Assembly (NCBI RefSeq): GCF_011617245.1
Contig: NZ_CP050152.1
Location: 3,710,503-3,774,502 of the forward strand
Direction of reading: 5' to 3'
Length of the DNA: 64,000 nt
DNA from: Brevibacterium atlanticum
GTDB taxonomy: Bacteria > Actinomycetota > Actinomycetes > Actinomycetales > Brevibacteriaceae
A model generated the notes under the pieces. The model saw only the letters and a program-made list of their open reading frames with translations, was not told the DNA's origin and did no database searches. How positions within the stretch are numbered: the first letter of the stretch is position 1; each line of letters begins with the position of its first letter. The translations under genes and the position numbers were made by a program. Of this stretch, positions 25,853 through 34,823 are shown in pieces.

Positions 25853-27889
25853 ATGACCAACCCGACAGTGAACGAACTCATCGCCCGCTCGAACTCGCTG
25901 GGGGCCGACCGCCGCAACACGAACTATGCCGGCGGCAACACCTCTGCCAAAGGCACCGACATCGACCCGGTGACCGGTGAGACCGTCGAACTGCTGTGGG
26001 TCAAGGGCTCGGGCGGCGACCTCGGCACGCTCACCCCCGAAGGACTGGCGGTGCTCCGACTCGACCGATTGAGAGCAATGGAGCAGACCTACCCGGGCGT
26101 CGAGCGGGAAGACGAAATGGTCGCGGCCTTCGACTACACCCTGCACGGAAAGGGCGGAGCAGCACCATCGATCGACACCGCCATGCACGGTCTCGTCGAC
26201 GCCGCGCACGTCGACCACCTACATCCGGATTCGGGGATCGCGATCGCCACCGCCGCCGACGGTGAGGCGCTGACGCAGACCATCTTCGACGGCTTGGTCG
26301 TGTGGGTGCCCTGGCGTCGGCCCGGCTTCCAGCTCGGACTCGACATCGCTGCGATCCGCAAGGCGAACCCGCAGGCGATCGGCACCATCCTCGGTGGTCA
26401 CGGGATCACGGCGTGGGGAGCCACCTCTGCGGAGTCCGAGGAGAACTCACGCTGGATCATCGACACTGCGGCACGCTATATCGAGGAGCACGGCCGGCCC
26501 GACCCCTTCGGTCAGGTCCGACCGGACTATGCGGGCCTGCCGACAGACGAACGCCGGGCCAAGGCCGCCGCCCTCGCACCGCACCTGCGCAGGCTCGCCT
26601 CGGCGGATAAGACCATGGTCGGTCACTTCACCGACGATCCCGCCGTGCTCGAGTTCCTCGCCGGCGACAAGCTCAACGCCTTGGCGGAGCTCGGCACGAG
26701 CTGCCCCGACCATTTCCTGCGCACGAAGGTCAAACCGCTGGTCATCGACCTGCTTGCGAGCACCTCGGTCGAGGACATCATCGCAGCGCTGCCCGCCTTG
26801 CACGAGGCCTACCGAGCCGACTACCAGGCCTATTACGATCGCCACGCGGAACCGGATTCCCCGGCCATACGGGGAGCCGATCCGGCCATCATCCTCGTCC
26901 CCGGCGTCGGCATGTTCTCCTACGGCGCGGACAAGCAGACCGCACGGGTGGCCGGAGAGTTCTACGTCAACGCCATCAATGTCATGCGCGGTGCAGAGGC
27001 CCTGTCGTCCTACGCTCCGATCTCCGAAGCCGAGAAGTTCCGCATCGAATACTGGGCATTGGAGGAGGCGAAGCTCAAACGGAAGCCGGCACCGAAGCCC
27101 ATGGCCTCCCGCGTCGCTTTCGTCACCGGGGCGGCTTCGGGCATCGGCAAAGCGATCGCCACACGATTGGCCTCCGAAGGCGCCTGCGTCGTCATCGCCG
27201 ACCTCGACCGCGACAAGGCCGAGGCCGCCGCCGCGGAGCTCGGCTCCTCCGATGTCGCCATCGGTGTCGCCGCCGACGTCTCCGATGAGGCGGGGGTACA
27301 GTCGGCACTCGCCGAGGCGGTGCTCGCATTCGGAGGAATCGACCTCATCGTCAACAACGCCGGGCTGTCCCTGTCGAAGTCGCTGTTCGACACGACCGAG
27401 GCCGACTGGGACCTCCAACACGATGTCATGGCCAAGGGTTCGTTCCTCGTGTCGAAGAACGCCGCACGGATCCTCGTCGACCAGGGCATCGGCGGCGACA
27501 TCGTCTACATCTCCTCAAAGAACTCGGTGTTCGCGGGCCCGAACAACATCGCCTACTCGGCGACGAAGGCCGACCAAGCCCATCAGGTGCGTCTGCTCGC
27601 CGCCGAGCTCGGCGAACACGGCATTCGCGTCAACGGGATCAACCCCGATGGAGTCGTCCGCGGATCCGGCATCTTCGCCGGAGGCTGGGGTGCCCAGCGA
27701 GCGAAGACCTACGGAGTCGAGGAGAAGGACCTGGGCAAGTTCTACGCCCAGCGCACCATCCTCGGCCGTGAGGTCGTTCCGGAGAACGTCGCGAATGCCG
27801 TCTTCGCTCTGTGCACCGACGACTTCTCGCACACGACCGGTCTGCACGTGCCCGTCGACGCCGGCGTGGCCGCCGCCTTCCTGCGGTGA
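25853..27889 (+). CDS. rhaD: Fused rhamnulose-1-phosphate aldolase / short-chain dehydrogenase
   Basis: Bifunctional protein of 678 residues. The N-terminal class II aldolase domain (about 1-400) cleaves L-rhamnulose 1-phosphate to dihydroxyacetone phosphate and L-lactaldehyde and shows GGNTSAKGTD and the zinc histidines in HVDHLHPDSG. The C-terminal domain (about 418-678) is a short-chain dehydrogenase with RVAFVTGAASGIGKAIA, NNAG, and YSATKADQAHQ, which would oxidise lactaldehyde. The start has an excellent GAGGAG ribosome site, although the frame is open about 100 codons further upstream. The stop overlaps the kinase ATG by one base (TGATG). Confidence 0.93.
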   Translation: MTNPTVNELIARSNSLGADRRNTNYAGGNTSAKGTDIDPVTGETVELLWVKGSGGDLGTLTPEGLAVLRLDRLRAMEQTYPGVEREDEMVAAFDYTLHGKGGAAPSIDTAMHGLVDAAHVDHLHPDSGIAIATAADGEALTQTIFDGLVVWVPWRRPGFQLGLDIAAIRKANPQAIGTILGGHGITAWGATSAESEENSRWIIDTAARYIEEHGRPDPFGQVRPDYAGLPTDERRAKAAALAPHLRRLASADKTMVGHFTDDPAVLEFLAGDKLNALAELGTSCPDHFLRTKVKPLVIDLLASTSVEDIIAALPALHEAYRADYQAYYDRHAEPDSPAIRGADPAIILVPGVGMFSYGADKQTARVAGEFYVNAINVMRGAEALSSYAPISEAEKFRIEYWALEEAKLKRKPAPKPMASRVAFVTGAASGIGKAIATRLASEGACVVIADLDRDKAEAAAAELGSSDVAIGVAADVSDEAGVQSALAEAVLAFGGIDLIVNNAGLSLSKSLFDTTEADWDLQHDVMAKGSFLVSKNAARILVDQGIGGDIVYISSKNSVFAGPNNIAYSATKADQAHQVRLLAAELGEHGIRVNGINPDGVVRGSGIFAGGWGAQRAKTYGVEEKDLGKFYAQRTILGREVVPENVANAVFALCTDDFSHTTGLHVPVDAGVAAAFLR

Positions 27890-29349
27890 TGTCGGACTCG
27901 ACCGTCGACAGGCCTTCTGGGCTTACGCTCGCGGCCGTCGACCTCGGCGCCACGAGTGGTCGCGTCATCCTCGGCGGAGTCACCGACGGTGTGCTGCGGA
28001 TGAAGCATGTCGCACGGTTCCCGAATGTGCCGCAGCCACTGGGCGAGAGCCTGCATTGGAACATCCAATCACTCTTCGCCGGTCTGAGCGATGGCCTGCG
28101 TGAGGCGATCGGTGCGAGTCCGGGGCTCGCCAGCATCGGCATCGACTCGTGGGCCGTCGACTATGGACTCCTGCGCGACGGCAAGCTGCTCGGCATCCCT
28201 CATCACTACCGGGATGGAAGGACCGTTCGCGGTGTCGAGATCGTCCATGACCGGATCGGTCCCACGGAGCTCTTTGCGTACAACGGCCTGCAGCACCTGG
28301 ACTTCAATACTGTCTTCCAGTTCGCGGTCGAAGCCGAGGAGGGCTTCCTGACTCTCGCCGACCGAGCCCTGCTCATCCCGGACCTCATCGCCTACTGGCT
28401 CACCGGTCAGATGCGAACGGAGTTGACGAATGCCTCGACCACTGGCCTGCTGTCGGTGACGGAAGGCACCTGGGATGTCAACTTGATGAGTCGACTCGAA
28501 CTGCCGTCCGGCCTGCTGCCCGCACTCGTCTCCCCCGGCGAGCGCCTCGGGGACCTCACCGAGCCGGTCGCAGAACGTCTCGGAGCTCGCGCACCGATCC
28601 AGGTCACGGCCGTGGGCAGCCACGACACCGCCTCGGCGGTGGTGGCCGTTCCCATGGAGGGACCGAACTGCGCATTCATCTCCAGTGGAACCTGGTCTCT
28701 GGTCGGTCTCGAGATCGACGCCCCCGTCGTGACCGAGGACGCCCGCCTGGCGAACTTCACGAACGAAGGCGGTGTCGACGGCACGGTCCGGTTCCTCAAG
28801 AACGTCTCAGGACTGTGGCTGCTGAGCGAGTCGATGCGTCAGTGGGAACAGGATGCCACCGACGCACAACGCAGCTCGGACCTCGAGACGCTCCTCGCCG
28901 AGGCAGCCGAGGTCGAAGAACCGGTGACCGTCTTCGATCCGTCCGACGACCGTTTCACCCCACCTGGGGATATGCCCACCCGCATCCGCGAGTGGTGCGT
29001 CGAACGCGGTCAGGAGCCACCGCAGTCCCGCGCCGAGGTGGTCCGGTCCATCCTCGAATCGCTCGCCGCCGCGTACGCCTCGACGATCGCGACCGCCGAG
29101 GAGCTGACCGGCAGAACGGTCGAGACGATCCACATCGTCGGCGGAGGATCACAGAACACACTGCTGTGCCGACTGACCGCCGAGCGCACCGGTTGCCGCG
29201 TCATCGCCGGCCCCGTCGAAGCGACTGCGATCGGCAACCTGCTGATCCAAGCCAGAGCGGTCGGACATGTCTTTGAGAACGCCTCCCTGGCCGATCTGCG
29301 ACAGATCGTCCGGAATTCGTTCCCCGTCGTCGAATATTCGCCGTCCTGA
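27889..29349 (+). CDS. rhaB: Rhamnulokinase
   Basis: Phosphorylates L-rhamnulose at O-1 with ATP. It has 486 residues. FGGY-kinase features in order are the first phosphate loop DLGATSGRVILGG (residue ~18), SIGIDSWAVDYGLL, GSHDTASAVVAVP, SSGTWSLVGLE with the second phosphate motif, GLWLLSESMRQWE, and the adenosine motif VGGGSQNTLLCRLTAERTGCRVIAGPVEATAIGN near the end. The ATG overlaps the rhaD stop by one base, so translation is coupled. It is the last gene of the rhamnose operon, and a strong hairpin follows. Confidence 0.93.
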   Translation: MSDSTVDRPSGLTLAAVDLGATSGRVILGGVTDGVLRMKHVARFPNVPQPLGESLHWNIQSLFAGLSDGLREAIGASPGLASIGIDSWAVDYGLLRDGKLLGIPHHYRDGRTVRGVEIVHDRIGPTELFAYNGLQHLDFNTVFQFAVEAEEGFLTLADRALLIPDLIAYWLTGQMRTELTNASTTGLLSVTEGTWDVNLMSRLELPSGLLPALVSPGERLGDLTEPVAERLGARAPIQVTAVGSHDTASAVVAVPMEGPNCAFISSGTWSLVGLEIDAPVVTEDARLANFTNEGGVDGTVRFLKNVSGLWLLSESMRQWEQDATDAQRSSDLETLLAEAAEVEEPVTVFDPSDDRFTPPGDMPTRIREWCVERGQEPPQSRAEVVRSILESLAAAYASTIATAEELTGRTVETIHIVGGGSQNTLLCRLTAERTGCRVIAGPVEATAIGNLLIQARAVGHVFENASLADLRQIVRNSFPVVEYSPS

Positions 29350-29381
29350 ACTCGATAACAGACGCGTCCGCCGGCCGGAAA

Positions 29382-29424
29382 ACACCAGTGCCCATTCCCC
29401 GCAGCAGGAAATGGGCACTGGTGT
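29382..29424. terminator. Bidirectional terminator between rhaB and the MDR oxidoreductase
   Basis: A perfect 15-bp stem (29382-29396 with 29410-29424) with a 13-base loop lies between convergent genes. On the minus strand the stem is followed by TTTT, giving the oxidoreductase a recognisable intrinsic terminator. It also stands 33 bases after the rhaB stop. Confidence 0.8.
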
Positions 29425-29449
29425 CAGTTCTCAGGCAGACGGACGAGCC

Positions 29450-30472
29450 TCAGCTCTCGGCACCCACCGCGACGACCATCTTGCCGAAGTTGCCACCGGT
29501 GAGCAGATCGTTGAAGTACTCGGGCGCCTTGTCGAGTCCCGGACGGATGTCCTCACGGAACTGCACCTTGCCCTCCTTGAGCCAACCGCTCATATCGGTG
29601 AGGAACTGACCCGTGAGACGCTCCGCGAACTCGAACTGGATGAAGCCGCGGACCAGCAGCGACTTCGTGAGGATCTGGCCCATGAGGGCACCCGAACGGT
29701 CGGGTCCCTCCGGCAGGGAGGTGAGGTTGTAGTTCGCGACGAGCCCGCAGACGGGAACGCGACCGAAGGTGTTCAACCGCGGCAGCACGGCGTTGAAGAC
29801 GTCGCCGCCGACGTTCTCGAAGTAGACGTCGATGCCCTGCGGGACCGCCTCTTTCAGCTCCTGCTTGAGGTTGCCCGAACGGTGGTCGAGGGCGACGTCG
29901 AAGCCGAGTTCCTTCAGGTGCGCGACCTTCTCGGGCCCGCCTGCGATGCCGACTGCGGTCGCCCCCTTGATCTTCGCGATCTGGCCGACGACGGAACCGA
30001 CGGGTCCGGTGGCGGCGGCCACGGCCACGGTCTCGCCTTCCTTCGGCTGGCCGATCTCGAGCAGGCCCGCATATGCGGTGAAACCGGGCATGCCGAGCAC
30101 GCCGAGGTGGGTGGAGATCGGTGCGAGCTCCGGGTCGATCTTGCGCAGATGCCCGGTCGACTCGACCGAGTACTCCTGCCATCCGCCGTAGCCGAGGACG
30201 ATGTCACCGACGGCGAAGTCATCAGAATTCGATTCGACCACCTCGGCGACGGTCGCACCGACCATGACATCGCCGACCTCGACAGGCTTGGCGTAGGACT
30301 TCGCGTCCGACATCCGACCGCGCATGTACGGGTCGAGAGAGAGGTAGAGGGTCCGCAGCAGCACCTGACCCTCACCCGGGGTGGGCACAGGCACCTCGTC
30401 GAGGAGGTAGTTCTCCGCGGTGGGTGCGCCTACGGGGCGTGAGTTCAGGCGAATCCGGTGGTTGGTCGTCAT
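29450..30472 (-). CDS. NADP-dependent MDR oxidoreductase (zinc-independent, CurA/PTGR-like)
   Basis: Medium-chain reductase of 340 residues that probably reduces activated alkenes with NADPH. The N-terminal fold carries LDEVPVPTPGEGQVLLRTLYLSLDPYMRGRMSD. The Rossmann motif AAATGPVGSVVGQIAKIKGATAVGIAGG lies near residue 150. DVYFENVGGDVFNAVL is characteristic of the prostaglandin-reductase/leukotriene B4 dehydrogenase branch. No zinc-binding cysteines are seen. The start at MTTNHR is chosen because AAAGGAAA precedes it by 8 bases. An ATG six codons upstream lacks a site. It is monocistronic. Confidence 0.88.
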   Translation of the reverse strand: MTTNHRIRLNSRPVGAPTAENYLLDEVPVPTPGEGQVLLRTLYLSLDPYMRGRMSDAKSYAKPVEVGDVMVGATVAEVVESNSDDFAVGDIVLGYGGWQEYSVESTGHLRKIDPELAPISTHLGVLGMPGFTAYAGLLEIGQPKEGETVAVAAATGPVGSVVGQIAKIKGATAVGIAGGPEKVAHLKELGFDVALDHRSGNLKQELKEAVPQGIDVYFENVGGDVFNAVLPRLNTFGRVPVCGLVANYNLTSLPEGPDRSGALMGQILTKSLLVRGFIQFEFAERLTGQFLTDMSGWLKEGKVQFREDIRPGLDKAPEYFNDLLTGGNFGKMVVAVGAES

Positions 30473-30520
30473 CTGGCTGTTTCCTTTCATCGGCTGATCC
30501 GTGTCATCGACACGTCGGTG

Positions 30521-31399
30521 TCATCGGAACTGTCTGTCATAGCAACCGTTCGGGACCGATCGATGTTCCTGATCGAACGATTTTTCTCTCGCCGAGGCGG
30601 CCCCGAGTGCCGCTCGCCCCGACCTACCCGTTTCGGACGGGTCCGCATCCTCACCGACCGAGGCCGCCGATTCGCCCGCTTGTCTGCGGGCGACGGTCTC
30701 CCAGCCGGGGTCGAAGGCCCACGCGAAATCGCCGAGGCGGTCGAGCAGCTCCGCACCATTGGCGCGGATGATCTCCGACCACTCAGCCGGCCAGGCCCCG
30801 AAGCTCGCGGCCGCGGCGAGTTCGTCGACGTCCTTGAAGACCGCCCCGGTGACGTCGAACCCGCCGTCAGGAGTGTGCAGCGGCATCGAAGCGAGAGGAA
30901 AGATGATGTCGAGGATGTGGTCGCTCGTGAACAGGGCATCATCGTTTCGCACGTGCGTGGCTTCGAGGTTGACGTACCACTCGGCGCGCACCCCGCCGCT
31001 CTCGTCGTCCTTGAGCAGCACCCATACGGAGAACGGCACCTGCGGAGGAACGATCTTGAGGACTCCGCGCCCGCGCCACGCTCCCTCGACGTTGATCCTG
31101 GTCGGAGCTTCGGCGGGCGGCCGGAACCGCGCAGCCAATGGGACGTCGTGCGGGTTCGTGTCCTCCCATCCGACGATGCGGGTCTCCTGGGTCGGGATGC
31201 CGCCCGCCAACCACAGGACGAGGCCTTCGGGTCCATCGGCGATGACCTGCATCGGTCGGGCCACCTCGGCGTGGTCGCGTTGGAAGTCGAACCGGCGAAA
31301 CGTCCAGGTCACGGTCTCACCGGGTGCCAGATACGGTGCCTGGCCGACGGGTCTGACCAGGGTCGGAGCGGTGATCGGGTAGGGATCGCGCAGGCTCAT
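30521..31399 (-). CDS. DUF402 domain protein
   Basis: Protein of 292 residues. The DUF402 domain covers about residues 60-205, marked by GLVLWLAGGIPT, GRGVLKIVPPQVPFSVWVLL, AEWYVNLEATHVRND and FTSDHILDIIFPL. Characterised DUF402 proteins include nucleoside phosphatases and RNase-related factors, but none of this is established here. The C-terminal ~60 residues are low-complexity and carry the GCCGAGGYGG decamer at 30591-30600. TAGACT lies six bases before the ATG, so the mRNA is probably leaderless. It is divergent from an amidohydrolase with 63 bases between them. Confidence 0.8.
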   Translation of the reverse strand: MSLRDPYPITAPTLVRPVGQAPYLAPGETVTWTFRRFDFQRDHAEVARPMQVIADGPEGLVLWLAGGIPTQETRIVGWEDTNPHDVPLAARFRPPAEAPTRINVEGAWRGRGVLKIVPPQVPFSVWVLLKDDESGGVRAEWYVNLEATHVRNDDALFTSDHILDIIFPLASMPLHTPDGGFDVTGAVFKDVDELAAAASFGAWPAEWSEIIRANGAELLDRLGDFAWAFDPGWETVARRQAGESAASVGEDADPSETGRSGRAALGAASAREKSFDQEHRSVPNGCYDRQFR

Positions 31400-31462
31400 G
31401 CGGGCAGTCTATGCCGCGGTCATGGACGCCCGCTGAGGACGGCCACGTCATAGAGTGGGGCC

Positions 31463-32398
31463 ATGAACGACTCCGATGACGCAGCCACCAGTGAAGCAGC
31501 CGCCGAGGCGATGACCGCTCCCCCGCGCACGGATGAGGAGATCCCCGCCTACCTCGCGGCGCTCGGCCTGCCGGGACTCGCCGACATCCACGTCCACTTC
31601 CTCCCGCAGAACGTGCTTGACAAGGTGTGGGCCTACTTCGACAATGCCGAAGCCAATTACGGTCAGCCCTGGCCGATCCACTATCGATACGACACCGACA
31701 CCCGACTGCGCATCGTCCGTGGCCTGGGCATTCGCGCGATCCCGGCGCTGACCTATCCGCACAAGCCGGGCATGGCCGCTTGGCTGAATGACTGGAACGC
31801 CGAGTTCGCCGCCGCCCATTCCGACGTCATCCACTGCGCCACGCTCTACGCCGAACCCGAAGCCGCCGACTACGTCCCCGCCGCCCTGGCCGCCGGTGCG
31901 AAGCTCTTCAAAGTCCACGTCCAGGTGGGCGGTTTCTCCCCCGATGACAGGGTGCTCGACCCTGCTTGGCAGGCCCTCGAAGAGGCGCAGGTGCCCATCG
32001 TCATCCACGCGGGCTCTCGTCCGCTGCCGGGTGAGTACACCGGCCCCAAGGCGGTCGCGAACGTGCTCGAGCGCTTCCCGACACTGCGGTTCGTCATCGC
32101 CCACATGGGCATGCCGGAGCACGACGAGTTCGCCGACCTCGCCGAAACCTACGAGGGTGTTCACCTCGACACGACGATGTACGTCTCGGGATATTTCCAA
32201 TCCCCCGCCGAGGTGGCCCCCGCCTACCGTGAACGCTTGGCCACGCTGCAGGACAAGATCATCCTCGGTTCGGATTTCCCGAACATCCCCTATCCCTACG
32301 CCGATCAGCTCTCGGGCCTGGCCGGGCTCGGCCTCGGGGACGACTGGATGCGTTCGGTGCTGTGGGACAACGGGGCACGGGTGCTCGGCCTGGACTGA
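31463..32398 (+). CDS. Amidohydrolase family 2 metalloenzyme
   Basis: Metal-dependent hydrolase or decarboxylase of the ACMSD-like branch, 311 residues. Metal ligands are visible: the paired histidines in LADIHVHFLPQNV (residue ~45), the barrel His in VPIVIHAGSRPLPGEYTG, a further His in FVIAHMGMPEH, and the terminal Asp in IILGSDFPNIPYPY. The substrate is unknown. The start is preceded by TAGAGT at six bases, consistent with a leaderless transcript. It is monocistronic and converges on the DUF421 gene. Confidence 0.85.
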   Translation: MNDSDDAATSEAAAEAMTAPPRTDEEIPAYLAALGLPGLADIHVHFLPQNVLDKVWAYFDNAEANYGQPWPIHYRYDTDTRLRIVRGLGIRAIPALTYPHKPGMAAWLNDWNAEFAAAHSDVIHCATLYAEPEAADYVPAALAAGAKLFKVHVQVGGFSPDDRVLDPAWQALEEAQVPIVIHAGSRPLPGEYTGPKAVANVLERFPTLRFVIAHMGMPEHDEFADLAETYEGVHLDTTMYVSGYFQSPAEVAPAYRERLATLQDKIILGSDFPNIPYPYADQLSGLAGLGLGDDWMRSVLWDNGARVLGLD

Positions 32399-32449
32399 GG
32401 ACTGGAGTGAATCCGCCTTGGAGGACAGCCGTGAGGTCAACAGTGCGGC

Positions 32450-32989
32450 TCAGCCTTCGCGGGGCACCCGCTCAGCGCCGACGACCCCGGTGAGCATCTC
32501 CTCGGCGATGGGGACACCGCGCCGAATGATGCTGATCTGCCCGGTCGATTCGAGGATCGCGCACGCGACCTCATCACGGTTGCGGATGCCGGCCGAGCGC
32601 AGCTTCGCCATCAGTTCATCATGGTCGACGTGCGTCCTGGAGAGGTTGTCGGCGAGGATCTCACTCCCCGCCATGAGCACGACGGCCGGGGAACTGACGA
32701 CGCTGCGGATCACTCCGAAGCGGCGGCCGAGCCCGGTCAGAGCCTGCAGGATGAGCAGGGTCGCCAGACCCAGAACACCGCCGGCCAACGTCGGAGTGTC
32801 ACCGAGGATGGACCGGCCGATGATCGCCCCGATGGCCATGATCGCGGCCAGGTCGAAGCTCGACAGGCTCGCCAGAGTCCGCTGGCCGAAGACGCGCAGG
32901 AGCAGGATGACGCCGAAGTAGAAGATCACGCACGAGACGACGACCCTGACCGCATCGACTCCGTCGAGTCCGTATTCCATCCAATCCAT
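32450..32989 (-). CDS. DUF421 (YetF-like) membrane protein
   Basis: Protein of 179 residues with about three N-terminal membrane helices (VVSCVIFYFGVILLLRVFG, AIMAIGAIIGRSIL, AGGVLGLATLLILQAL) and a soluble C-terminal DUF421 domain containing SRTHVDHDELMAKLRSAGIRNRDEVACAILESTGQISII. The family includes B. subtilis YetF, and its members are linked to stress and sporulation but lack a defined activity. The ATG at 32989 is chosen because GGAGG precedes it. The frame runs 18 codons further. Confidence 0.85.
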   Translation of the reverse strand: MDWMEYGLDGVDAVRVVVSCVIFYFGVILLLRVFGQRTLASLSSFDLAAIMAIGAIIGRSILGDTPTLAGGVLGLATLLILQALTGLGRRFGVIRSVVSSPAVVLMAGSEILADNLSRTHVDHDELMAKLRSAGIRNRDEVACAILESTGQISIIRRGVPIAEEMLTGVVGAERVPREG

Positions 32990-33058
32990 GTGTACCTCCG
33001 GGATGGATGATACGCCTTGCCGCGGAATCAGAGCCGGGCTCAACGCTTCACACAGGAC

Positions 33059-33808
33059 TCAGAGCGTGCGCAACCACTCGTCGACGGTCACGGCCGACGT
33101 CCTCGGCGCCGGTGGGATGAGTCCCTCGCGGGCCATCGGACCCGGAAGAGGGAGGCCGATGACCTTCGGCGGTTTTGCGCCCGCCGACTGAGCTCGCTGC
33201 GCGCTGAGACGACGGGCGATCTCGGCGAAGTCGCTCACTTCCGGTCCGGCGACCTCGACTGTGCCGGTCTCGCCGGTGTCGATGGTTTCCGCCATCATCC
33301 GCACCGCCTCGGCGGCGGCAAGAGCCTGCACGCGCATCTTCGGCACGAAGCGCACCGGGCCCGCCGTAACCGTCATGGTGTCGACGAGTTCGAACCATTG
33401 GGCAGAGCGGAACATCAGCAGCCCGTCGGATGGGACGATTCGCCGGTAGACGCGTTCCTGCACCGCTTTGCCCTGGTAGTAGCCGAGCAGCTTCGATTCG
33501 CCGACCTCGGGGCGGAACGCGATCGACAGGCAGGCCACGGTGGTGCCCGGCCGTTCGGCCGCGGCAAGCGCGATCGAGCGGGAGCTGTGGGAGAAGAAGT
33601 CGACGGCTTGGCGCCCATTCATCGTCACCCGGTTGACGCAGTCGACGAGGACATCGCTGCCTTCGGCCGCCTCGGCGACGCCATTGCCGTTAAACGTGTC
33701 GACTCCGCTTCCGCGGTGGGCGGCGATGACCGTGTGTCCGCGCTCGCCCAGCTGGTCGACGAGTCGGGCCCCGAACGTTCCGGTGGCTCCGTAAACGGTG
33801 ATCTGCAT
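33059..33808 (-). CDS. NAD(P)-binding Rossmann protein (NmrA/atypical SDR-like)
   Basis: Protein of 249 residues with an N-terminal dinucleotide-binding motif VYGATGTFGARLVDQL and a short-chain-dehydrogenase-like fold of the atypical NmrA type. There is no YxxxK pair at the usual place, so redox activity is uncertain and it may be a sensor or epimerase-like protein. The C-terminal region ends in PAPRTSAVTVDEWL. It lies between a hairpin terminator upstream and the DUF421 start downstream, with GAGAGG before its ATG. Confidence 0.75.
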   Translation of the reverse strand: MQITVYGATGTFGARLVDQLGERGHTVIAAHRGSGVDTFNGNGVAEAAEGSDVLVDCVNRVTMNGRQAVDFFSHSSRSIALAAAERPGTTVACLSIAFRPEVGESKLLGYYQGKAVQERVYRRIVPSDGLLMFRSAQWFELVDTMTVTAGPVRFVPKMRVQALAAAEAVRMMAETIDTGETGTVEVAGPEVSDFAEIARRLSAQRAQSAGAKPPKVIGLPLPGPMAREGLIPPAPRTSAVTVDEWLRTL

Positions 33809-33826
33809 GGCTGACCTCTCAGACGC

Positions 33827-33861
33827 CGCACGGGCGGGCCCATAATGAGCCCGCCCGTGCG
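33827..33861 (-). terminator. Terminator after the kinase-regulator-DUF4097 operon
   Basis: A 13-bp perfect GC-rich stem (33827-33839 with 33849-33861) and a 9-base loop lie 26 bases beyond the stop of the minus-strand DUF4097-like gene and before the next minus-strand gene. Confidence 0.75.
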
Positions 33862-33886
33862 CCGGTCGCTTCCCGATTCTTGCTTC

Positions 33887-34822
33887 TCAGTTCTGGTTGA
33901 CCGTGACTGTACCAGTGTCGGCGGTGGCCGAGATCGGCACGAGGGTCGTGTCCTCGTCGTCCTTCGGGTCCTCGGACACATCGTATTTCTTGAGATCCGA
34001 GGCCAGATCGACGGACCCGTCGGTCGACTTCGCATTGATCCGGTAGAGGTAATTCTCATCGGCCTCTTCATTCACCAGTTCGAGGTTCGGAAGCCGCAGA
34101 TCGATCGATCCTTCCTCGGTCTTCGCTTTGATGCCGCCGGACGGGATCGCCTCGTCGGTGAAGGCGAGGTCGAGTGTGCCCGTCGAGGTGACCGCGTCGA
34201 GGTGGTCGGTGACGGTGAGATCCTCGCCGTCGATGGCGCCGACCTCGGTCTTCGCCTCCACGGTTCCGAAGGTGCCTTCGAGTGAGGTCGCTCCCCAGTC
34301 GGTCGAAGTGTGGATGCGGTCGGCCGATCCGGTGACGGACAGGGCCCCACCGTTGGTATCGGCGATGATCTCGCGGTAGTCGCCGTCGACGTCGAAGGTG
34401 CCGTAGTTGCTGTCGAGGCTGAGCTTGAGGTCACCGGCGATCTCGGTGGGGACGGTGACGGTGACCCGCGTGTTCTCGAGCTTCCGGTGCTCGTCCAGAC
34501 CGACCTCGGCGACACCACCGCGCGAGTCGACGCTGAGGTCCGGCGCGGCATCGCGGGGCCCGGTGGCGCGGAGTTTCACGGTGGGATCGGCGTCGTCATC
34601 GGTGCGGACGTCGACGGAGGCGCCCGCATCGAGGCTGACCTTGAGTTCCTTCATCGTCTCCGGCAGCGGCTGCGAGGATTCGAGTTTGCCGTAGTTGAGA
34701 CGCGAGGCGCCGTGGGCGGCGGTGACGACCACGGGAATGAGGAGGACGATGGCGGCGAGGACGATGAGGACCGTGCGCAGACCGAGTCGGGCGGATTCGC
34801 TGATGCGAACTGTGGCAGGCAT
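33887..34822 (-). CDS. DUF4097-like beta-strand-repeat membrane-anchored protein
   Basis: Protein of 311 residues from the ATG at MPATVRIS. One N-terminal membrane helix (TVLIVLAAIVLLIPVVVTAA, residues ~14-33) is followed by an extracytoplasmic domain of short repeated beta strands with many Asp and Thr, such as DREIIADTNGGALSVTGSADRIH and EVGAIDGEDLTVTDHLDAVTSTG, the DUF4097/adhesin-like pattern. It begins one base after the stop of the response-regulator gene, so it is co-transcribed with the two-component system. A role as envelope sensor or output protein is inferred from position only. Confidence 0.8.
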   Translation of the reverse strand: MPATVRISESARLGLRTVLIVLAAIVLLIPVVVTAAHGASRLNYGKLESSQPLPETMKELKVSLDAGASVDVRTDDDADPTVKLRATGPRDAAPDLSVDSRGGVAEVGLDEHRKLENTRVTVTVPTEIAGDLKLSLDSNYGTFDVDGDYREIIADTNGGALSVTGSADRIHTSTDWGATSLEGTFGTVEAKTEVGAIDGEDLTVTDHLDAVTSTGTLDLAFTDEAIPSGGIKAKTEEGSIDLRLPNLELVNEEADENYLYRINAKSTDGSVDLASDLKKYDVSEDPKDDEDTTLVPISATADTGTVTVNQN

Positions 34823-34823
34823 T